From Mermis nigrescens (taxonomy: Eukaryota; Nematoda; Enoplea; Mermithida; Mermithidae): a DNA stretch of 64,000 bases. Positions 25,789 to 39,152 of the stretch are shown here, in pieces. How positions within the stretch are numbered: position 1 is the first letter of the stretch; the number at the start of each line of letters is the position of its first letter. A model generated the notes under the pieces. The model was not told where the DNA came from, searched no databases, and saw only the letters and a list, made by a program, of their open reading frames with translations. The translations under genes were made by a program, and so were the position numbers. The stretch spans positions 310,001-374,000 of the forward strand of contig JAVLUZ010000338.1 of NCBI GenBank assembly GCA_036768485.1, read 5' to 3'.

Positions 25789-28122
25789 CAACAATGGCCA
25801 ATCACCAAATTCCGTTTGTGGGCAACCCCGCTTGCTTTGAATTGCAACATTAGCATTCTATAAAAAGTTATGTACAAAGCATACATATAATAGGTGGGAA
25901 CGGGGAAAGACCCCCAGAAAAAGCAGAAGTGCCTCCCTCTGTTACCCCCTCCCCAGAATTTTTGAAAAAAAGAGATTGGACCCTACCTTAGTTATTTTCA
26001 GTTTTTTCCAAAATTTTTCGAAATTTTCTGTCCCCTTCTACTCAGTCGAAGCTGTTACATGTATGGTGTGAAGTGCAATTGTTTTCAAAGTCATTATTTA
26101 AACAATTTTTTTGTTTACTTTGAATGGTTCCATGCGGCCATATTTTAGGTACATCAATTTGGGCTCATTGCTTGAAAATTTGAGGCATTTGTTTTTTAAC
26201 CATTTAATTTTTGCACCTGTTTCATCATGGGCAATATTATTCATCGTTTCAGCATCGATCTTTTTAAGATTGAAAAAAATCTTTATTTTGAATCTGGATG
26301 ACTTGATACGGATTTTTTTGTCTTGCTTGTTTCATCACATTGATCCATTAATTGACACTGTAGACGGACAAATTTTTACTGAAGTTTCTATGGCAGAGTG
26401 CATTGAATCTACAATCATCTGGGTGTGACCTCTTTCTATGTAGTTTTGTTCAATAAAGTGAATGTTAAGTCGCTTAACAGTCTGTGTGCAAGCATGACAG
26501 CCAAATTTTTGTTTTGATTTTGACCTCCACAATTATCTGACAATAATTTAAATTAAGTTTTCCCTTTTTCACATTGAATTTTGAGGAACTTGTAGATGCA
26601 GGATCCAATCTCACAAGTTCCCCGTTTTCTATTTAGCTCAGACCAAACAAAGCAGTAGCCTTCTCTGTTGTTTTCAACATAAAAAGATAAATTATACACA
26701 CACAGCTTGCATTTGTAATAGAATGCACTTTCAGCTGATTGGGGTATTTGGGGAACTGATTGAAGATCCATTGTTGCAACTAATAATGCTTCATCCTTTT
26801 TGTATTCATCTAAATCCTTCTTGAATGCTTCCCGAGCTTCTTCTTTTGTCTAATATGCATGTGGTAAGCAGCTTCTTTTTCAGCTTTTTGAGGGTCATCT
26901 TCTTTTCAAGTGTTTTTGGAATGGAATGAACATTGACCACATTTATCTTTACAAAGCTTGTGAAAGCTTAGGTTGTACTCATTGCCAAAAACTTGTTGAT
27001 ACTTCTGAAAACTAACCTTTGCATCTTTTCCTGCTTTGGACTGCATTAAAAGTTCAAACATTTTTGTTATGCTCAATTTAGGATCCAAATATTTACATTT
27101 GCTCTTCTTTTGGCGATAGTGGGAATCAATACATGGAAATGACTCAATGTGGGCTTTGATAGCTGCCAATATAAATGGTTTCAATTTGTCGACTGGCACA
27201 TGATTGCCCTGCTGATCTTTGGATTCATAACTGCCAGTTGATGATTTGTGCTCATGTGCCAAAAGAAGAGGCTTGAATTAAATAGACAAAGTTGCAAAGC
27301 AGAATTCTTTGCACACTGTAACCAGACAGCCTGACTTTGGAAAAGGGTACAAATATGATGCTTGTCGCATTGATACCACCCGCTTATCACTTTGTCTTCT
27401 TTTAACAGCACATTTTTTGGTGAACCTCAGCAAAAAATTCTTTTCCAAATAAAGGTTTTGGATGTTATCTAGTAATCATTAAAAATTGATACTCTTTCTT
27501 CTTCAGTGAAATCACAACATTTGTACTGGCTTTTTCCATCATGTTGATGATTTGTAAGCTGTTGAATTTTCTTGGCTGATTTTTCAATACCTTTTTCATT
27601 TGTAAAAGATTCTGCACATTGACGAGCTTTCCATCTTTGTGCTTTTTTGATCCACTAGGGTTAGCTTTTACCCATCTTGAACCACTTGGCTCTCCTTGTT
27701 CAAGTAGAATTTCATATTCATCAGGAATGGCAAGTTGCACTGGAATTTTGATATTGCTGGAAAGTCTTCTTTCGTTTTTTCCAAAAATAGCTAGTGTTTC
27801 ATCATCAGATGCTTCTGAATGAAGAATTAGAAGTGTCAGGAATATAACCTTCATCACTGTCTGTATCGTGTGTATGCTTTGATGCTGCTGCAGAAATACT
27901 TTCAATAATTTCTTTAGTACTTTTGGCTTGTACATTTTTGGCTGTTGCATGAAAATTTTCCATGTTCATAGTGAGCATAGCAAAAATTTGCAAATCTTCA
28001 TCTTTGTGGATAATTTGAGAACCAATAGATGATTGCTGAGCAGCTTCTGAAGTCGCATTTTCTTCACTTTCAGTTAAAAAGTTCAAAGCTTGTTCAGCAG
28101 TAAAATGTATGTGAGAAGACAT
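25789..28122 (-). pseudogene. 5' and middle parts of a transposon-associated gene of unnamed family
   Basis: Reading from an ATG at 28122 (MSSHIHFTAEQALNF), pieces in several frames show one long protein. The first exons are acidic (HDTDSDEGYIPDTSN). A cysteine-rich middle includes WYQCDKHHICTLFQSQAVWLQ. Next comes HIESFPCIDSHYRQKK, then NEYNLSFHKLCKDKCGQC, then YYKCKLCVYNLSFY with RGTCEIGSC, then CGGQNQNK and GHTQMIVDSMHSAIE. Near 25789-25860 the frame reads KRGCPQTEFGDWPLLYNQ and continues on the far side of the Polinton. These phrases mark a large repetitive ORF family of many invertebrates for which I have no name. Stops and frameshifts make it non-functional. An unclassified GC-rich repeat interrupts it near 25880-26060. 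Confidence 0.5.
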
Positions 28123-28129
28123 CTAGAAT

Positions 28130-28770
28130 CAAAAAGTCGAATTGGTAATTTATGATGCACAGTCATAACTATTAGAGATTGTTGAACAGTGTAAAATCAT
28201 GATTTAAAACAACATAATTGAAAAAAATATTTATTTTCATTTGGAAAATGGATATGTAACATTTGGCATAACATATGAAGTATCACTGAAGTATCATTTC
28301 ATATTATGGTAAAAGGTTACAAATCCAACTTGTAAACTTCTGGCATCTTAAAAAATTTTCTGTTTGGATATGTAACCTGCGAAACAAAGTGAATATTACA
28401 ATTGGAAGTATAACCTTTTGGCATATCATAATACACATTTTGCTTATTCCAAAAAAGTGCCTATCTCTATTTTCATGAAAAGTGAATTTATAACCTTCTG
28501 GCCTGGCATGGACAATTTACGCTGTATATGATGGTCAATGTAAAACAAAGCATGTGGGAATTGCTCCTATCCGACTTCAATGCTTTAGCACAATCTAAAC
28601 GCACTTTATTACAAATAAAATCAAATTGAAGCAAATTTGGAAGGATATTGGAAAAATCCATACAAAATTAAATATTCAGTGACTGGTGGTGGAAAACCCA
28701 TAAAAGCACTTATGGCAGCACTTAAAAAATTTGCGCTTCTGCGGAACAGTTCTGCAAGATTCAGAAGTTT
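28130..28770. other. No gene seen
   Basis: AT-rich sequence with repeated phrases like GGTTACAAATCC and TATAACCTTCTGGC near 28250-28510, suggestive of a degenerate repeat. No credible reading frame. Confidence 0.35.
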
Positions 28771-28771
28771 G

Positions 28772-29376
28772 GGGCCCAGTTGCACCAACAACTTGTAACC
28801 ATAAGTGGGCAGCACCAAAATTCTGGGGGGTGAAAAAATTTTTAAAGGTCAAAAAATGGTCTTAAAAGTGGTCATATGGCAAAAAACACCATTTCTAGAC
28901 TTTTCTCGTCGAGCACTATCCAATGGCATCAAAAAATTGCTAAAAAAGCAAAAAAAATTTCAAAATTTGAATTCTGGGGGGTATTTTGATTTCTGGGGGG
29001 TATTTCAACTTCTGGGGGGTGCATACCCCCACCCAAACCCCCTCCCCCATGCCCATGTGTGCTTGTAACTGATAACAAGTTACAAGTCCAGTTAAAAACT
29101 AGTTACTAGTTTTGCAATGACTTTTTAACAAGCTGATTTTTTAACTAGTATACTGCTGAATTGGGTTGCAACAAATTTTCTACAAGCTCCGTTTTTCTAC
29201 TAGAATACTAGTGATTTGGATTGCAATGACTTTTTAACAAGTTCATTTTTTTACTAGCTACAAGTGCTCACACACTAATCCTTTTTTATGCTGGTTTATG
29301 AGCGCCGGTTGCACCAGCATTTTTTACAAGTCTTCTTTCACAAGCTTGTAAATAAAAAGGCGCTTTTTTCACAAGT
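28772..29376. mobile_element. Harbinger IV, left terminal part (rest at 37567-40121)
   Basis: It starts GGGCCCAGTTGCACCAACAA and contains many ACTAGTT and ACAAGTT phrases. Reading it through CTTTTTTCACAAGT, past the nested elements, to TGAGAGGATGG at 37570 reproduces the uninterrupted order of Harbinger III's inverted right end (37225-37566). It carries MITE C. Confidence 0.65.
28800..29061. mobile_element. hAT MITE copy C
   Basis: CATAAGTGGGCAGCACC to GCCCATGTGTG, with a perfect duplication CTTGTAAC on both sides. Confidence 0.88.
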
Positions 29377-29653
29377 CCTGGGCCCAGTTGCACCAACGAC
29401 TTGTAACTGATAACTAGCTACAAGCTAGTTTTTCCGCCGTCTTTACTAGTCTTGTTTAAACTGGTTGCACCAAAGTTCGCTAGTTACTAGTTACCAGATA
29501 CTAGTTCCGAGTTTTTTACTAGTGTTGAAAAATCGGGTTGCACCACCTACTCATAAAACTAGTGGTTTTTAACTAGCGATTTTATACTAGTTACGAGTCA
29601 CGTTGGTAAACAGTCGATTATCTACGCGGTTTTAATACATCAGTTTTAGAATT

Positions 29654-30934
29654 ATGCCGAAAATAATAAATTCGGAAAAATTAAAAGTTTTACTCTTAAC
29701 GAAAATTGAGGAGAAAAAGGAAATTTTATTCGGAAAGTTCAGTGAATCGTTGACGAAAAACGATCGTTCTCGAGCCTGGGAAGCGGTTTTTGAGTTCGGC
29801 AAAAGCATCGGCTACAGCTTTTCATCCGACGCTACCTATGCTTACGTTCGCGACACCGTTTGGCCAAATATTCGAAAAGCAAGTGAGATAAGTTACAAAG
29901 CACTGGTGAAGGGAATGAGGACGGCGGTTTGTCAGTAGTCGATGAGAAAGTGATCAGCATAATTGGTTCGGAATCTGCTGCAGTTATCGGATTGTCAATT
30001 ACGGAATCGATGGATAAAGACGACAAATATTTGTCAGTTGATACTACAAAATATACCCCGGAACCGACCGAAGCCACTTTGAGGTAAGTTGATAACTGTA
30101 ATTAACTTTTAATCTAGGTACAGAAAACATACGTTTTCGTGTATGACGTTTTCACAGGTGCTTACAGTTACATAATGCACCACAATTTTTTTGGAATAAA
30201 AATGCTTATTACGAATTTTTTGGAATGATTCTTGGTCAAAAATGAAGGGACTTGAACATTTTAGAATTTCGGTTTGAAATTTTACTCATTTTTATGTTGT
30301 TAATATTTTGTGATCACCGAATTACGAACGTGTTCATCGAAAACAATCGTTATTGAGCTTATTTTCGGCATTGTTGGAACTTTTTGGAATTTACAACTAT
30401 TTGTTCTCACCAATCCCCTTCCCCTTTGGAACTTTTTTACCACTCATATCTACTTTTAACTCCATCAAAATTCTGAATCACTAAGTACGTATTAAAAATT
30501 TATGGTGGCACCGTATTTATTCTAATAAACAGCGCCTCTAATAAACGACGCAGCAAAAACACAATAAATACGGTATCTGGTTTTTGTTCATAATGGAATT
30601 TTTTTCTTACAGTGCCTGTTTGAAAAACAAAATGACAAAGAAGCGTAATTATTCAGCGATCAACAATGAATCGGAGGATTGGACGGCGTCCAACGCAGAA
30701 GAAAAACGTAATTTGCAAATCGACAACTTGAAATTATCTAACACCTATTTAGAGAAGAAAATCAAATTGGCAGAAACATTGGAATTTAAGGCTCAACTGG
30801 AAATACGTTTGTTGCAAAATCAACTCGGCGACAACAGTTCGCCAAATGTTTTGAGCCGAAGTGAAACTGCTCCTCCAAGCTACGGATGTAATTCCACAGA
30901 TATGTCGGAAAATACGTATCAGTTTTTGTATTAA
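29654..30934 (+). pseudogene. Harbinger II Myb/SANT-like protein, one frameshift
   Basis: Exon 1 starts at 29654 (MPKIINSEKLKVLLLTKIEE) and has the SANT-like domain (RSRAWEAVFEFGKSIG, VRDTVWPNIRKASEI). A one-base shift near 29915 moves the frame to SVVDEKVISIIGSESAAVIG, ending at a donor GTAAGT at 30084. Exon 2 starts after TTCTTACAG at 30613 (ACLKNKMTKKRN) and holds a leucine-rich coiled coil to 30934. Harbinger III carries a decayed relative with the same phrases. Confidence 0.65.
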
Positions 30935-31072
30935 GCTACGAAAGTTCATGTTTCTTGTTTTAAAACTTGTTTTAAAAAAATATTAAAAATAAAAAATTTT
31001 GGAAAATATATAGTACGTTTTTTCTGTTTATTGAAGTTAAATACTTCAGTGTGTTAAATAAAAACCTCGGTT

Positions 31073-33178
31073 TTACTGATTAAAAGTTTGAACAATAAGA
31101 TTACGACGCTGAGGAGCATCATTCTGAACATTGACATTATCATCTTGATCATCATTAAATGGCAAATCTTCCTGATTATAATCATCAACTGCTAATAAGA
31201 TATTGTGAAAAATGCAACATAGCTTTACAATTTCACCAGAAAATTCAGGCTTTAAACGTAAGAACTGTAGGCAGGCAAATCGTCTTTTTAAAATTCCAAA
31301 CGAATTCTCGATAATTCGACGGGTGCTTTTGTGAGCCCTATTGTAAGCTTTTTCATTATTAGTCATCTGTGTATCTAGTTTTAAAATCGGCGTAACAAGC
31401 CAGTCGTTGTTAGGATATCCAGAATCGCCCAATAACACTGCACCAGGTATGGGTCGCCAGCCTTCCTCAAATCGTCCTGAAATTTATTTTACCGGAAAAT
31501 AAAATGAAATTAGTACAAAATAATAATTTTGCTCAATTATGTAGCATGAGAATTTGATAAAATACTTTGTGTTGACTGCACTTTATGGGGAAAAAAAGTT
31601 ATCAGTCCAACAGTAACATTTAAAATGAGTAAGAACTTGATGAAAACATGCCTTATGCAGTGTGACCAAGAAATATTCTGCCGCAGTATTTCATGAAAAA
31701 CGCCATCAAAAAACGTAGTCATTTAAAACATTATTATAACTTACTTAAAAACAAAACCCGGAAACATGTCCAAAAAATATGCAGACCTGCTTCTGCAAAC
31801 AAAGCATAGAATTTAAATTATTTATCAGCAAACTTTAGCCCATTATACAAAATAAAAAAACTCGTAAAACGCACCACTTTTTTAAAATACTTACCTACTC
31901 TAAAAGTACCAGGCTGACTTCCATTCACTGTTTTCCCCCAACGGACAGTTCCTGAAATTGGGAAATGGTCCAAAAAATGTTTCTGTTGTGGAAAAACGTT
32001 CTTTAAAGCCATTATTCTCCAGAAATGCCTTATAACTTTTTTTGCATTTTTTGACGTTTCTAAGCGTGTAGAAACACTTTACAAAATTTGTTTCGGAAAA
32101 TACGAGTTTTCAGCGAATTGTGAAGGTACCACACAAAGCCGACGCAAAGAGAAACCCATATGTTCCCATTTTTTTTCTCGAATCGGGCCTTAAAATAAAA
32201 CTCCCGGGCCCGTAGGCCCGGTCGATCACTGTCTATTGAACTAAAAATCGCATCGTTACAGGGCACTGTTTTTTTGTACGGGCGGGACAAAGATTTTAGG
32301 CTCCGTACAAAGATTTTTTGGGCTCTTTGTGCATGATACAAAGAAACTTATCGGAACAAAGGTCGAAAATACACAAAAAAACGCTAAAAAAGTGGAATGT
32401 ACGAAGAAAAATTCCTCCGTACAAAGATATTTTTTTAACTTTTGTCATATACAAAGTAGCTCGTACAAAAAAAACCAGTGATCCTTTGTAGAGTTATTAA
32501 AGGAGTGTTTTCTGGGCCACCCTGTATAAGTCTCTTTCATGAACTTGTATCAATCTTACTTGCAACGTTGCTTGTGCGCAAAACGCGTGCATCATTAACG
32601 CTTCCGGGCCATCGCGAATTAACGTAATAGAATTTATAATCAGGACCGCAAATCATCATGCAATTCAAAGAATGGAAGCCTTTTTGATTAACGTATTGCG
32701 GTTCATTGATACTTGGTGATTTGATCGGTACGTGAGTGCCATCAATGCACCCAATGACGCATGGAAAGTTTGCTATTCGATAAAACTTATTCACAATAGT
32801 TTCGATATTTTGAGGCCATTTAATTATCTTATCAAAGTAATAATTATTCAGAATCGTTACAACTTTGTGTACTTTTCGCGAAACCGTTGATTTATGCGGC
32901 CCATGTGCATCCCCAACAATTTGCATAAAGGATCCAGAGGCCAAATAACGAATACACAATAGCAGCTGCTCTTTCGGTTCCAACGGGAAATTTCTATCGC
33001 TATTAGCTGCTAAAAGATGACCGGTTTCTTGAATGATCTCCGTGATTATATATTTTGAAAACCGAAATCTTTCAGAAAAATCGTCCAAATCAAAGTTAAC
33101 TCGCGGTCTAAGTAGTCTCCTCCTCATGTCAATGTCTTCCACATCACTGTTGTCCGATGAATCCGAAATTGCATGCAT
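31073..33178 (-). CDS. Harbinger II DDE transposase, two exons
   Basis: Predicted exons are 33178-32560 and 31476-31073, with donor A|GTAAGA and acceptor TTTCAG, giving 340 aa. Exon 1 holds the N-terminal helix-turn-helix-like part (FRFSKYIITEIIQETG, HKSTVSRKVHKVV), GCIDGTHVPIKSP (first Asp), GFHSLNCMMICGPDYKFYY and WPGSVNDARVLR. Exon 2 holds LLGDSGYPNNDWL (second Asp) and HKSTRRIIENSFGILKRRF (Glu). The phase fits at the junction. The start at 33178 is the second in-frame Met, MHAISDSSD. The 1-kb intron contains unclassified repeat sequence. Likely competent on sequence alone. Confidence 0.78.
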
Positions 33179-33793
33179 TATCACGAAAAATAATCTACTA
33201 GTTACGCATAAACGGTGCCCTCCGGAATAGTAGAAAAAACCCACTTTTTATTAACAAGTTGGCAGAAAATAACTGGTATAAAATTTTGGTGCAACTTAAG
33301 CTGATAAACTAGTCCAAAAAACGCTAGTTTATGAGAACTAGTATACTCATTAAAAAACTACTTGTTAAAACTTTGGTGCAACCGGAATGACTAATATTCT
33401 AGTTAAAGATTTACTTGTAAAAAATTTTGGTGCAACTCTAGTTACTGGTTTCCTTCAAACTTGTAGCTAGTTATGAGTTACAAGTCGTTGGTGCAACTGG
33501 GCGGCCCAGTTACACCAATGACTTGTAACTCCTAAGCAGTTACAAGCTTGTAGAAAAAAAATTTTAAACTAGTCTAGTCAAAAGTGATTGCAATGAATTG
33601 TTCCTAATTACTTGTTACAAGTTACAAGTTAACAGTACTTACTTGTTACAAGTTACAAGTAATGTGAACTAGTAGAAGATTACAATCAACTTAAACATTT
33701 TCACTAGTCCAGATTGATTGGGTTGCAACAAATACTTGTTAACTACTTGTGTATTTACAAGTTGTTTTTAACTAGTTGGTTGACATTTTATCA

Positions 33794-35720
33794 TGCCTAA
33801 AGTAGCAAATTCAGAAAAGATAAAATCATTGTTGCTCTCAAAGATTGAAGAGAAAAAGATGTATTATTTGGTAAATTTAGTGACGTTCTAACAAAAGAAG
33901 ATCAAAGCAAAGCTTGGCAAGAAGTTTTTGAATTTGGCAAAAGTATTGGCTTTATTACCCCCCAAGGCTAATTTTTCTTATGTTCACAATACTGTTTGGC
34001 CCAATATTTGGAAGGCATTGGTTGCTAAGGAAGATAAATTGAAAAAGCAGGCAAAGGCAACAAAGGAGCCGGTTTATCAGCTGTTGACAAAAAACTTATA
34101 GATATCATTGGTACGGAATCTGCTGCTATAACTGGACTGCCAATTAAGGAATCAATGGAGGAGGTTGAGGTTGAAAGCAATTCTGCAAATAATATGATTG
34201 AAAAACATTATTTTTTAAGCAAGAACTTGGGCCCTAGGTATTTCAAAATATCTTTTCAAGATAGCCCAATAATACTAAACCAAATAAATTTAAGAGAGTG
34301 CTAACCGTCAAATTCTTTGCCCTTGACTAAAGTCTGTTTCACACAACTTTGGTCATAAATTTTAAAACAATCTCCGACAATAAGCTAACAGATTGCGATT
34401 ATAGCATTGATATGATATATAATTATCAATAACCCTTGGCTTACTGTTGATGAATATTCTTAGAATTTATGCACAAAGTTATGTGAAACAGCATTTAATT
34501 AAACGTTATTGACTTATATTTTTGTTATCTTGGCAGTGGTGTAGCTTAAAACTTAAACATCAGTCAAAACTGAAGAAATTCTTCTTTAGTAAAATGATTT
34601 TTTCAAATAATTTTATGTTGTATTTTCGTTCATTTAAAGAGCACAAGAGTTGGAATGGACAGCAACTAAATTCTGGAGTGTGGTTAAGGCAATCTGGCAA
34701 AAATTGCCAGAAATGTTCCTACAATTCAGTTCTGGGGGCTTAGACATCTATGTGGGGGTATTTATGAATCTTAAGGTGAGGGGTTTAAATCTAAATTCCT
34801 TTCACACCCACAGGTTCATGTATCTATTTTTTATAAGTCCATGTCATTTCACAGGCACAACACATAATTGCAATTTCAGCAATTTCTTAAGTTTTGCTTT
34901 GATTGGGTTTCTAGACTTTTTCAGAATTTAAGTGAGAAGCTGTTTTGGATGCATGCAAACTTCAGATGCATACTATTCAAAAAATATATACGTATTAATT
35001 TTCAGGTACATTAAGGCTACTACAAGCTTGAGTTCTAAGGAGAGTACAATAATCTTATACAAAATAATGAAAACTTAAATTGTTATTGGTGTGTGTGCTT
35101 ACTTTAAAATCGCTCTACTTATGGTCACTTTAGCATTTAATTTACATATGATTCAATAATCTTCAATTTGAAAGAAACAACATCACTTTGAAATTAAAAG
35201 CTTAAAACACACTTTCCTATTTACATATGTATGTAGTGACACATTTATTCATTTGGATTGAAGCATGATAGCATTTCAAGCGTGCAGATTTCTTTTGTAA
35301 AAGTGAAATAGACATTTTTCTATAGTATATGATTAACATGGCATAAAAGATTTATGTTCATTGACTAATTGAATTTAAATGTTTCAAGCCACAAGTTTAT
35401 GGGAGTTGGAGGAAAGTGTGATTATAGCTTAACATTTGATGAACAAGATCAGACACAATTATGATGAAAAGCACAATTTGCAAATCATGAATCTGAAGCT
35501 ATCAAATGCCTACCTGTAGAAGAAAATTAAGTCAACTGACACGCTGGAATATAAGGCAAGATTGCAAATTCAATTACTTGAAGAACAATCAAGTCAGCCT
35601 GTCCATGGTAACTTCAATCCGCAGAATTTAAGACCTGATACAGCTCCACCTAATTTTGCAAATTATTGTGATGAATCTGTTGGCAAAACGTCTGCTGATA
35701 TAAGCTATCACTTCCTATTT
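33794..35720 (+). pseudogene. Harbinger III Myb-like gene, decayed
   Basis: Begins MPKVANSEKIKSLLLSKIEE, with frameshifts soon after. Homology resumes as DIIGTESAAITGLPIKESME near 34100 and as a coiled-coil exon near 35480-35720. Confidence 0.6.
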
Positions 35721-35894
35721 TAGTCATTTATATACCTACTTCAATTTAAACTTGGTTTTATCTTTGCACTCTTAACACTTATGTTCATATGACTTAATTT
35801 TTAAAGTTAGTCCTACGCATGCTTCACGTTTATGTTTTCATGTACCTAGATTTACAACTTTCTTTTGCTTGTTTGATAGATATATACCTTGACT

Positions 35895-37160
35895 TTAGTG
35901 ATGAAAGGATTGCACAGTAATATCACAGCATAAAAAAGTTACATCAACGTCATTACAGTCATCGATAGCATCATTTTCATTATCATCAAACAATAAATTC
36001 TCCGGTTCAGCAGGTTCCTGTGTTAACAGCATGTTCAGAATGCAGCATAGCTTAATGACTTCTCCTGCAAAGTCTGGCTTCAATCTCAAATAGTTCAGAC
36101 AAGGAAAACGTTGCTTTAAAATACCAAAAGAATTTTCAATTATCCGTTTGTGTAGCCTTGTGAGCTCGATTGTACATTTTTTCAGCATCAGTCATTTGCT
36201 CATCTAATATTTAGAATTGGTGTTAAGAGCCAGTCCTTGTTTGGATAACCAGAAGCCCCCAGTAATACTGAGCCATGAATAGGCTTCCAGCCTCTCTCGG
36301 ATCAAAGTGCTATGTTACTATTACGCAAAGCGCAAGCGTCATTAACACTTCCAGGCCAGCGCAAATTCACATAATAAAATTTATAATCAGGACCACAAAT
36401 CATCATGCAATTTAATGAATGCGTTCCTTTTCTATTTACGTACTGCAGCTCATCAGCACTTGGCGCTTTGATAGGTATATGTGTGCCATCAATACAACCC
36501 ACAATGCACGGAAATCTGGCAATTTGATGAAATTTATATGCAGTTAAAGCAATATCCGGAAATTTGATAATTTTGTCAAAATAATATACATTGAGAGTGT
36601 CTACAACTTTATGCACCTTCTGTGATACCGTAGACTTGTGGGCACACCTGGGCGTGGAGGATGGAGGTTTGGGGGTATGCACCCCCGAGAAACCAAAATA
36701 CCCCCCCCCACTTAGAATTCAATTTTTGAATTATTTTTTGTTTTTTGCGATTTTTTGATGCCAATGGATAGTGCTTGATGAAAAACGTCAAAAAATTGTG
36801 TTTTTATCGCCATACCACCATTTTTAAGATCATTTTTTGACCTTCAGAGAATCTTGCACCCCTCTCCAGAATTTTTCTTGCTGCCCACATATGCTTGTGG
36901 GGTCTGTGAGCATCGCCAACAACTTGCATAAATGCTCCTGAAGCTAAATATCCTATGCACAAAAGGAGCTGTTCTCTTGGATCTAAAGGTAGATTCCTAT
37001 CATTGTTAGCAACAAGTAAATGTCCAATTTCACTTGGAATATCTTCAATTGTTCTCCTTGGAAATCTAAATTGCTCCGAAAAACCATCTAAATCAAAATT
37101 TATTCTGAGTCAAATGAATTTTGGATGCTTTCTAACATTAATCTCATTATCACCCTCCGA
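35895..37160 (-). pseudogene. Harbinger III transposase, broken by MITE D
   Basis: The N-terminal part lies at 36900-37160. The MITE at 36643-36893 separates it from HKSTVSQKVHKVVDTLN, GCIDGTHIPIKAPS and WPGSVNDACALR (36302-36640). The C-terminal part with RIIENSFGILKQRF is at 35895-36240. Frameshifts and stops are present. Confidence 0.7.
36643..36893. mobile_element. hAT MITE copy D
   Basis: CACACCTGGGCGTGG to CTGCCCACATATG; perfect duplication CTTGTGGG on both sides, within the Harbinger III transposase. Confidence 0.88.
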
Positions 37161-38159
37161 CTAAGAATACTCAATCCAATACATTTAGCAGAAAGAATGA
37201 ATAACCAACTAATCTTAGACTATCCTCTCACAACTTGTGAAAAAAGTGCCTTTTTATTCACAATCTTCTGAGAAAAGACTTGTAGAATATGTTGGTGTAA
37301 CCTGCAATCATAAACCAGCATAAAAAAGGACTAGCTTATGAGCACTTGTAGCTAGTGAAAAAATGAACTTGTTAGAAAATCATTGCAACTCAAATCACTA
37401 GTATTCTAGCAGAAAAACGGAGCATGTAGAAAATTTGTTGCAATTAATTTAACTAGTATACTAGTGAAAAATTCAGCTTGTTGAAAAGTCATTGCAACTC
37501 TAGTAACTAGTTTTTATCTGGACTTGCATCTTGTTATCAGATACAAGTTGTTGGTGCAATTAGGCCTTGAGAGGATGGTCGTAGAAAGGTTGGCTATTCA
37601 TTTTTTCTGCTAAATGTATCGGATTCAGTATTCTGTGTCAGAGAGTAATAATGAGATTAATCTAAGAAAACGTCCAAAATTAGTTTGACACAGAATAAAT
37701 ATTGATTTAGATGGTTTTCAGGAGCAATTTAGATCTCCAAGGAGAACATTTGAAGATATGTTTTTGCCAGTTTGCCCCAACCAACCCACGGGATTTAGTT
37801 TTTGTTTATCCCAACTCTTGTCCTCTTTAAATCGGATTGAGTTCGTTTCTACTAATTTAAGAAATATAATCATTAAATAAATTAAGAAAATAAACTGAAC
37901 AAAAAATTTAGAATAAAATTAGTTAAAAAATTATTCTGCTTTAAAGAAGAATTTTTTTAGTAAGACTGATGCTTGAAGATTCAAACCAAACCACGCTCAA
38001 GATAACTGCCAAGACAACAACTGGGTAACTCAATAACATTGAATTGAATGATTCACTTTTCAAGTTTTAATTGAAACATTTTCCTCTACATGAACTAGTT
38101 AAGGGCAGACGTTTACTACCTACTCTCCTAAATTTATATGGTACAGTATTATTGTTCTC

Positions 38160-39066
38160 TCTAAAAGATATTTCTGAATTCCTAGGGCCCTAATTCTCGC
38201 CTGAAAAATTATGTTTCCTAATCGAATTATTTGCAGAATTCTCTCAACCTCAAACCTCCATTGATTCCTTAATTGGCAGCAGGCATGCATCTCTGCAGGA
38301 TGGAGGGGGTTTGGACCCTCCGATATTCAGAAAAATCGGAAAAATAGGACTTTTAATTGCTATTTGGGCTATTTTTGGCTTTTTTTGGGCTTAGTCCCCC
38401 CCAAAATTTGGTGTTGGTCCCCCTCAAAATAGGATGACCAGCTACGTGCCTGATTTGCAGTCCAGGTATAGCGGCAGATTGCGCACCAATCATATCTTAA
38501 ACTTTTTCGTAAACAGCTGAATAACCTCCTTCTTTGTTGCCACTGCCGGTTTTTTATTTATCTTTCTTGGCAACCAATGCCCTCCGCATATTGAGCTTAA
38601 GAGCACACCTAGGCGTTGGGGGTTTGCAGGAAGGGTGGGGTAACCACCTTCCAGAAACCAAACCCCCCCACCAGAAATCAAAATACCCCCCCCCCCCGCG
38701 GAATTCAATTTTTGAAAAATTTTTCTCGTTTTTTTTTGCAATTTTTTTGATGCCAATAGATAGTGCTTGATGAGAAACGTCGAAAAATGGTGTTTTTATC
38801 GCCATACCACCATTTTAAGACCATTTTTTGTCCTTCAAGAAATTTTGCACACCCCCTCCACATTTGCAAAAGTAAGAAAAATTAGCTTCGGGTAAGGAGA
38901 ATTAAAGCCAATACTTTTGCCAAATTCAAAAACTTCTTGCCAAGCTTTTCTTTGGTCTTCTTTTGTTAGGACGTCACTAAATTTACCAAATAATACATTT
39001 TTTCTCCTCAATCTTTGAGAGCAACAATAATTTTTTAATTTTTTCTGAATTTTCTACTTTTGGCAT
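38160..39066 (-). pseudogene. Harbinger IV Myb-like remnant
   Basis: On minus it begins MPKVENSEKIKK near 39066 and runs to about 38870. The downstream exon is recognisable near 38160-38290 as the inverse of 34130-34240 in Harbinger III. MITE E separates the parts. Confidence 0.55.
38604..38862. mobile_element. hAT MITE copy E (3' end eroded)
   Basis: Begins CACACCTAGGCGTTGGG. The other end lacks the usual GCTGCCCAC terminus and fades near CACCCCCTCCACA. Confidence 0.65.
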
Positions 39067-39152
39067 GATAAAATGTCAACCAACTAGTTTAAAACAACCT
39101 GTAAATACACGACTGGTTAACAAGTGTTTGTTGCAACCCAATCAATGCAGAC

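Larger units (their letters stand above)
29380..33503. mobile_element. PIF/Harbinger II, 4.1 kb, transposase intact
   Basis: TIRs are GGGCCCAGTTGCACCAACGA and its inverse near 33485-33503. It carries a Myb-like gene (plus) and a spliceable transposase (minus). It lies directly next to Harbinger III; together they are flanked by CCT and interrupt Harbinger IV. Confidence 0.75.
33504..37566. mobile_element. PIF/Harbinger III, decayed
   Basis: The left end GGCCCAGTTACACCAATGAC abuts the end of Harbinger II. The right end is the inverse of CCTAATTGCACCAACAAC near 37550. Both ends contain ACTAGTT/ACAAGTT subterminal repeats. Its two genes are broken, and its transposase is interrupted by MITE D. 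Confidence 0.7.
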
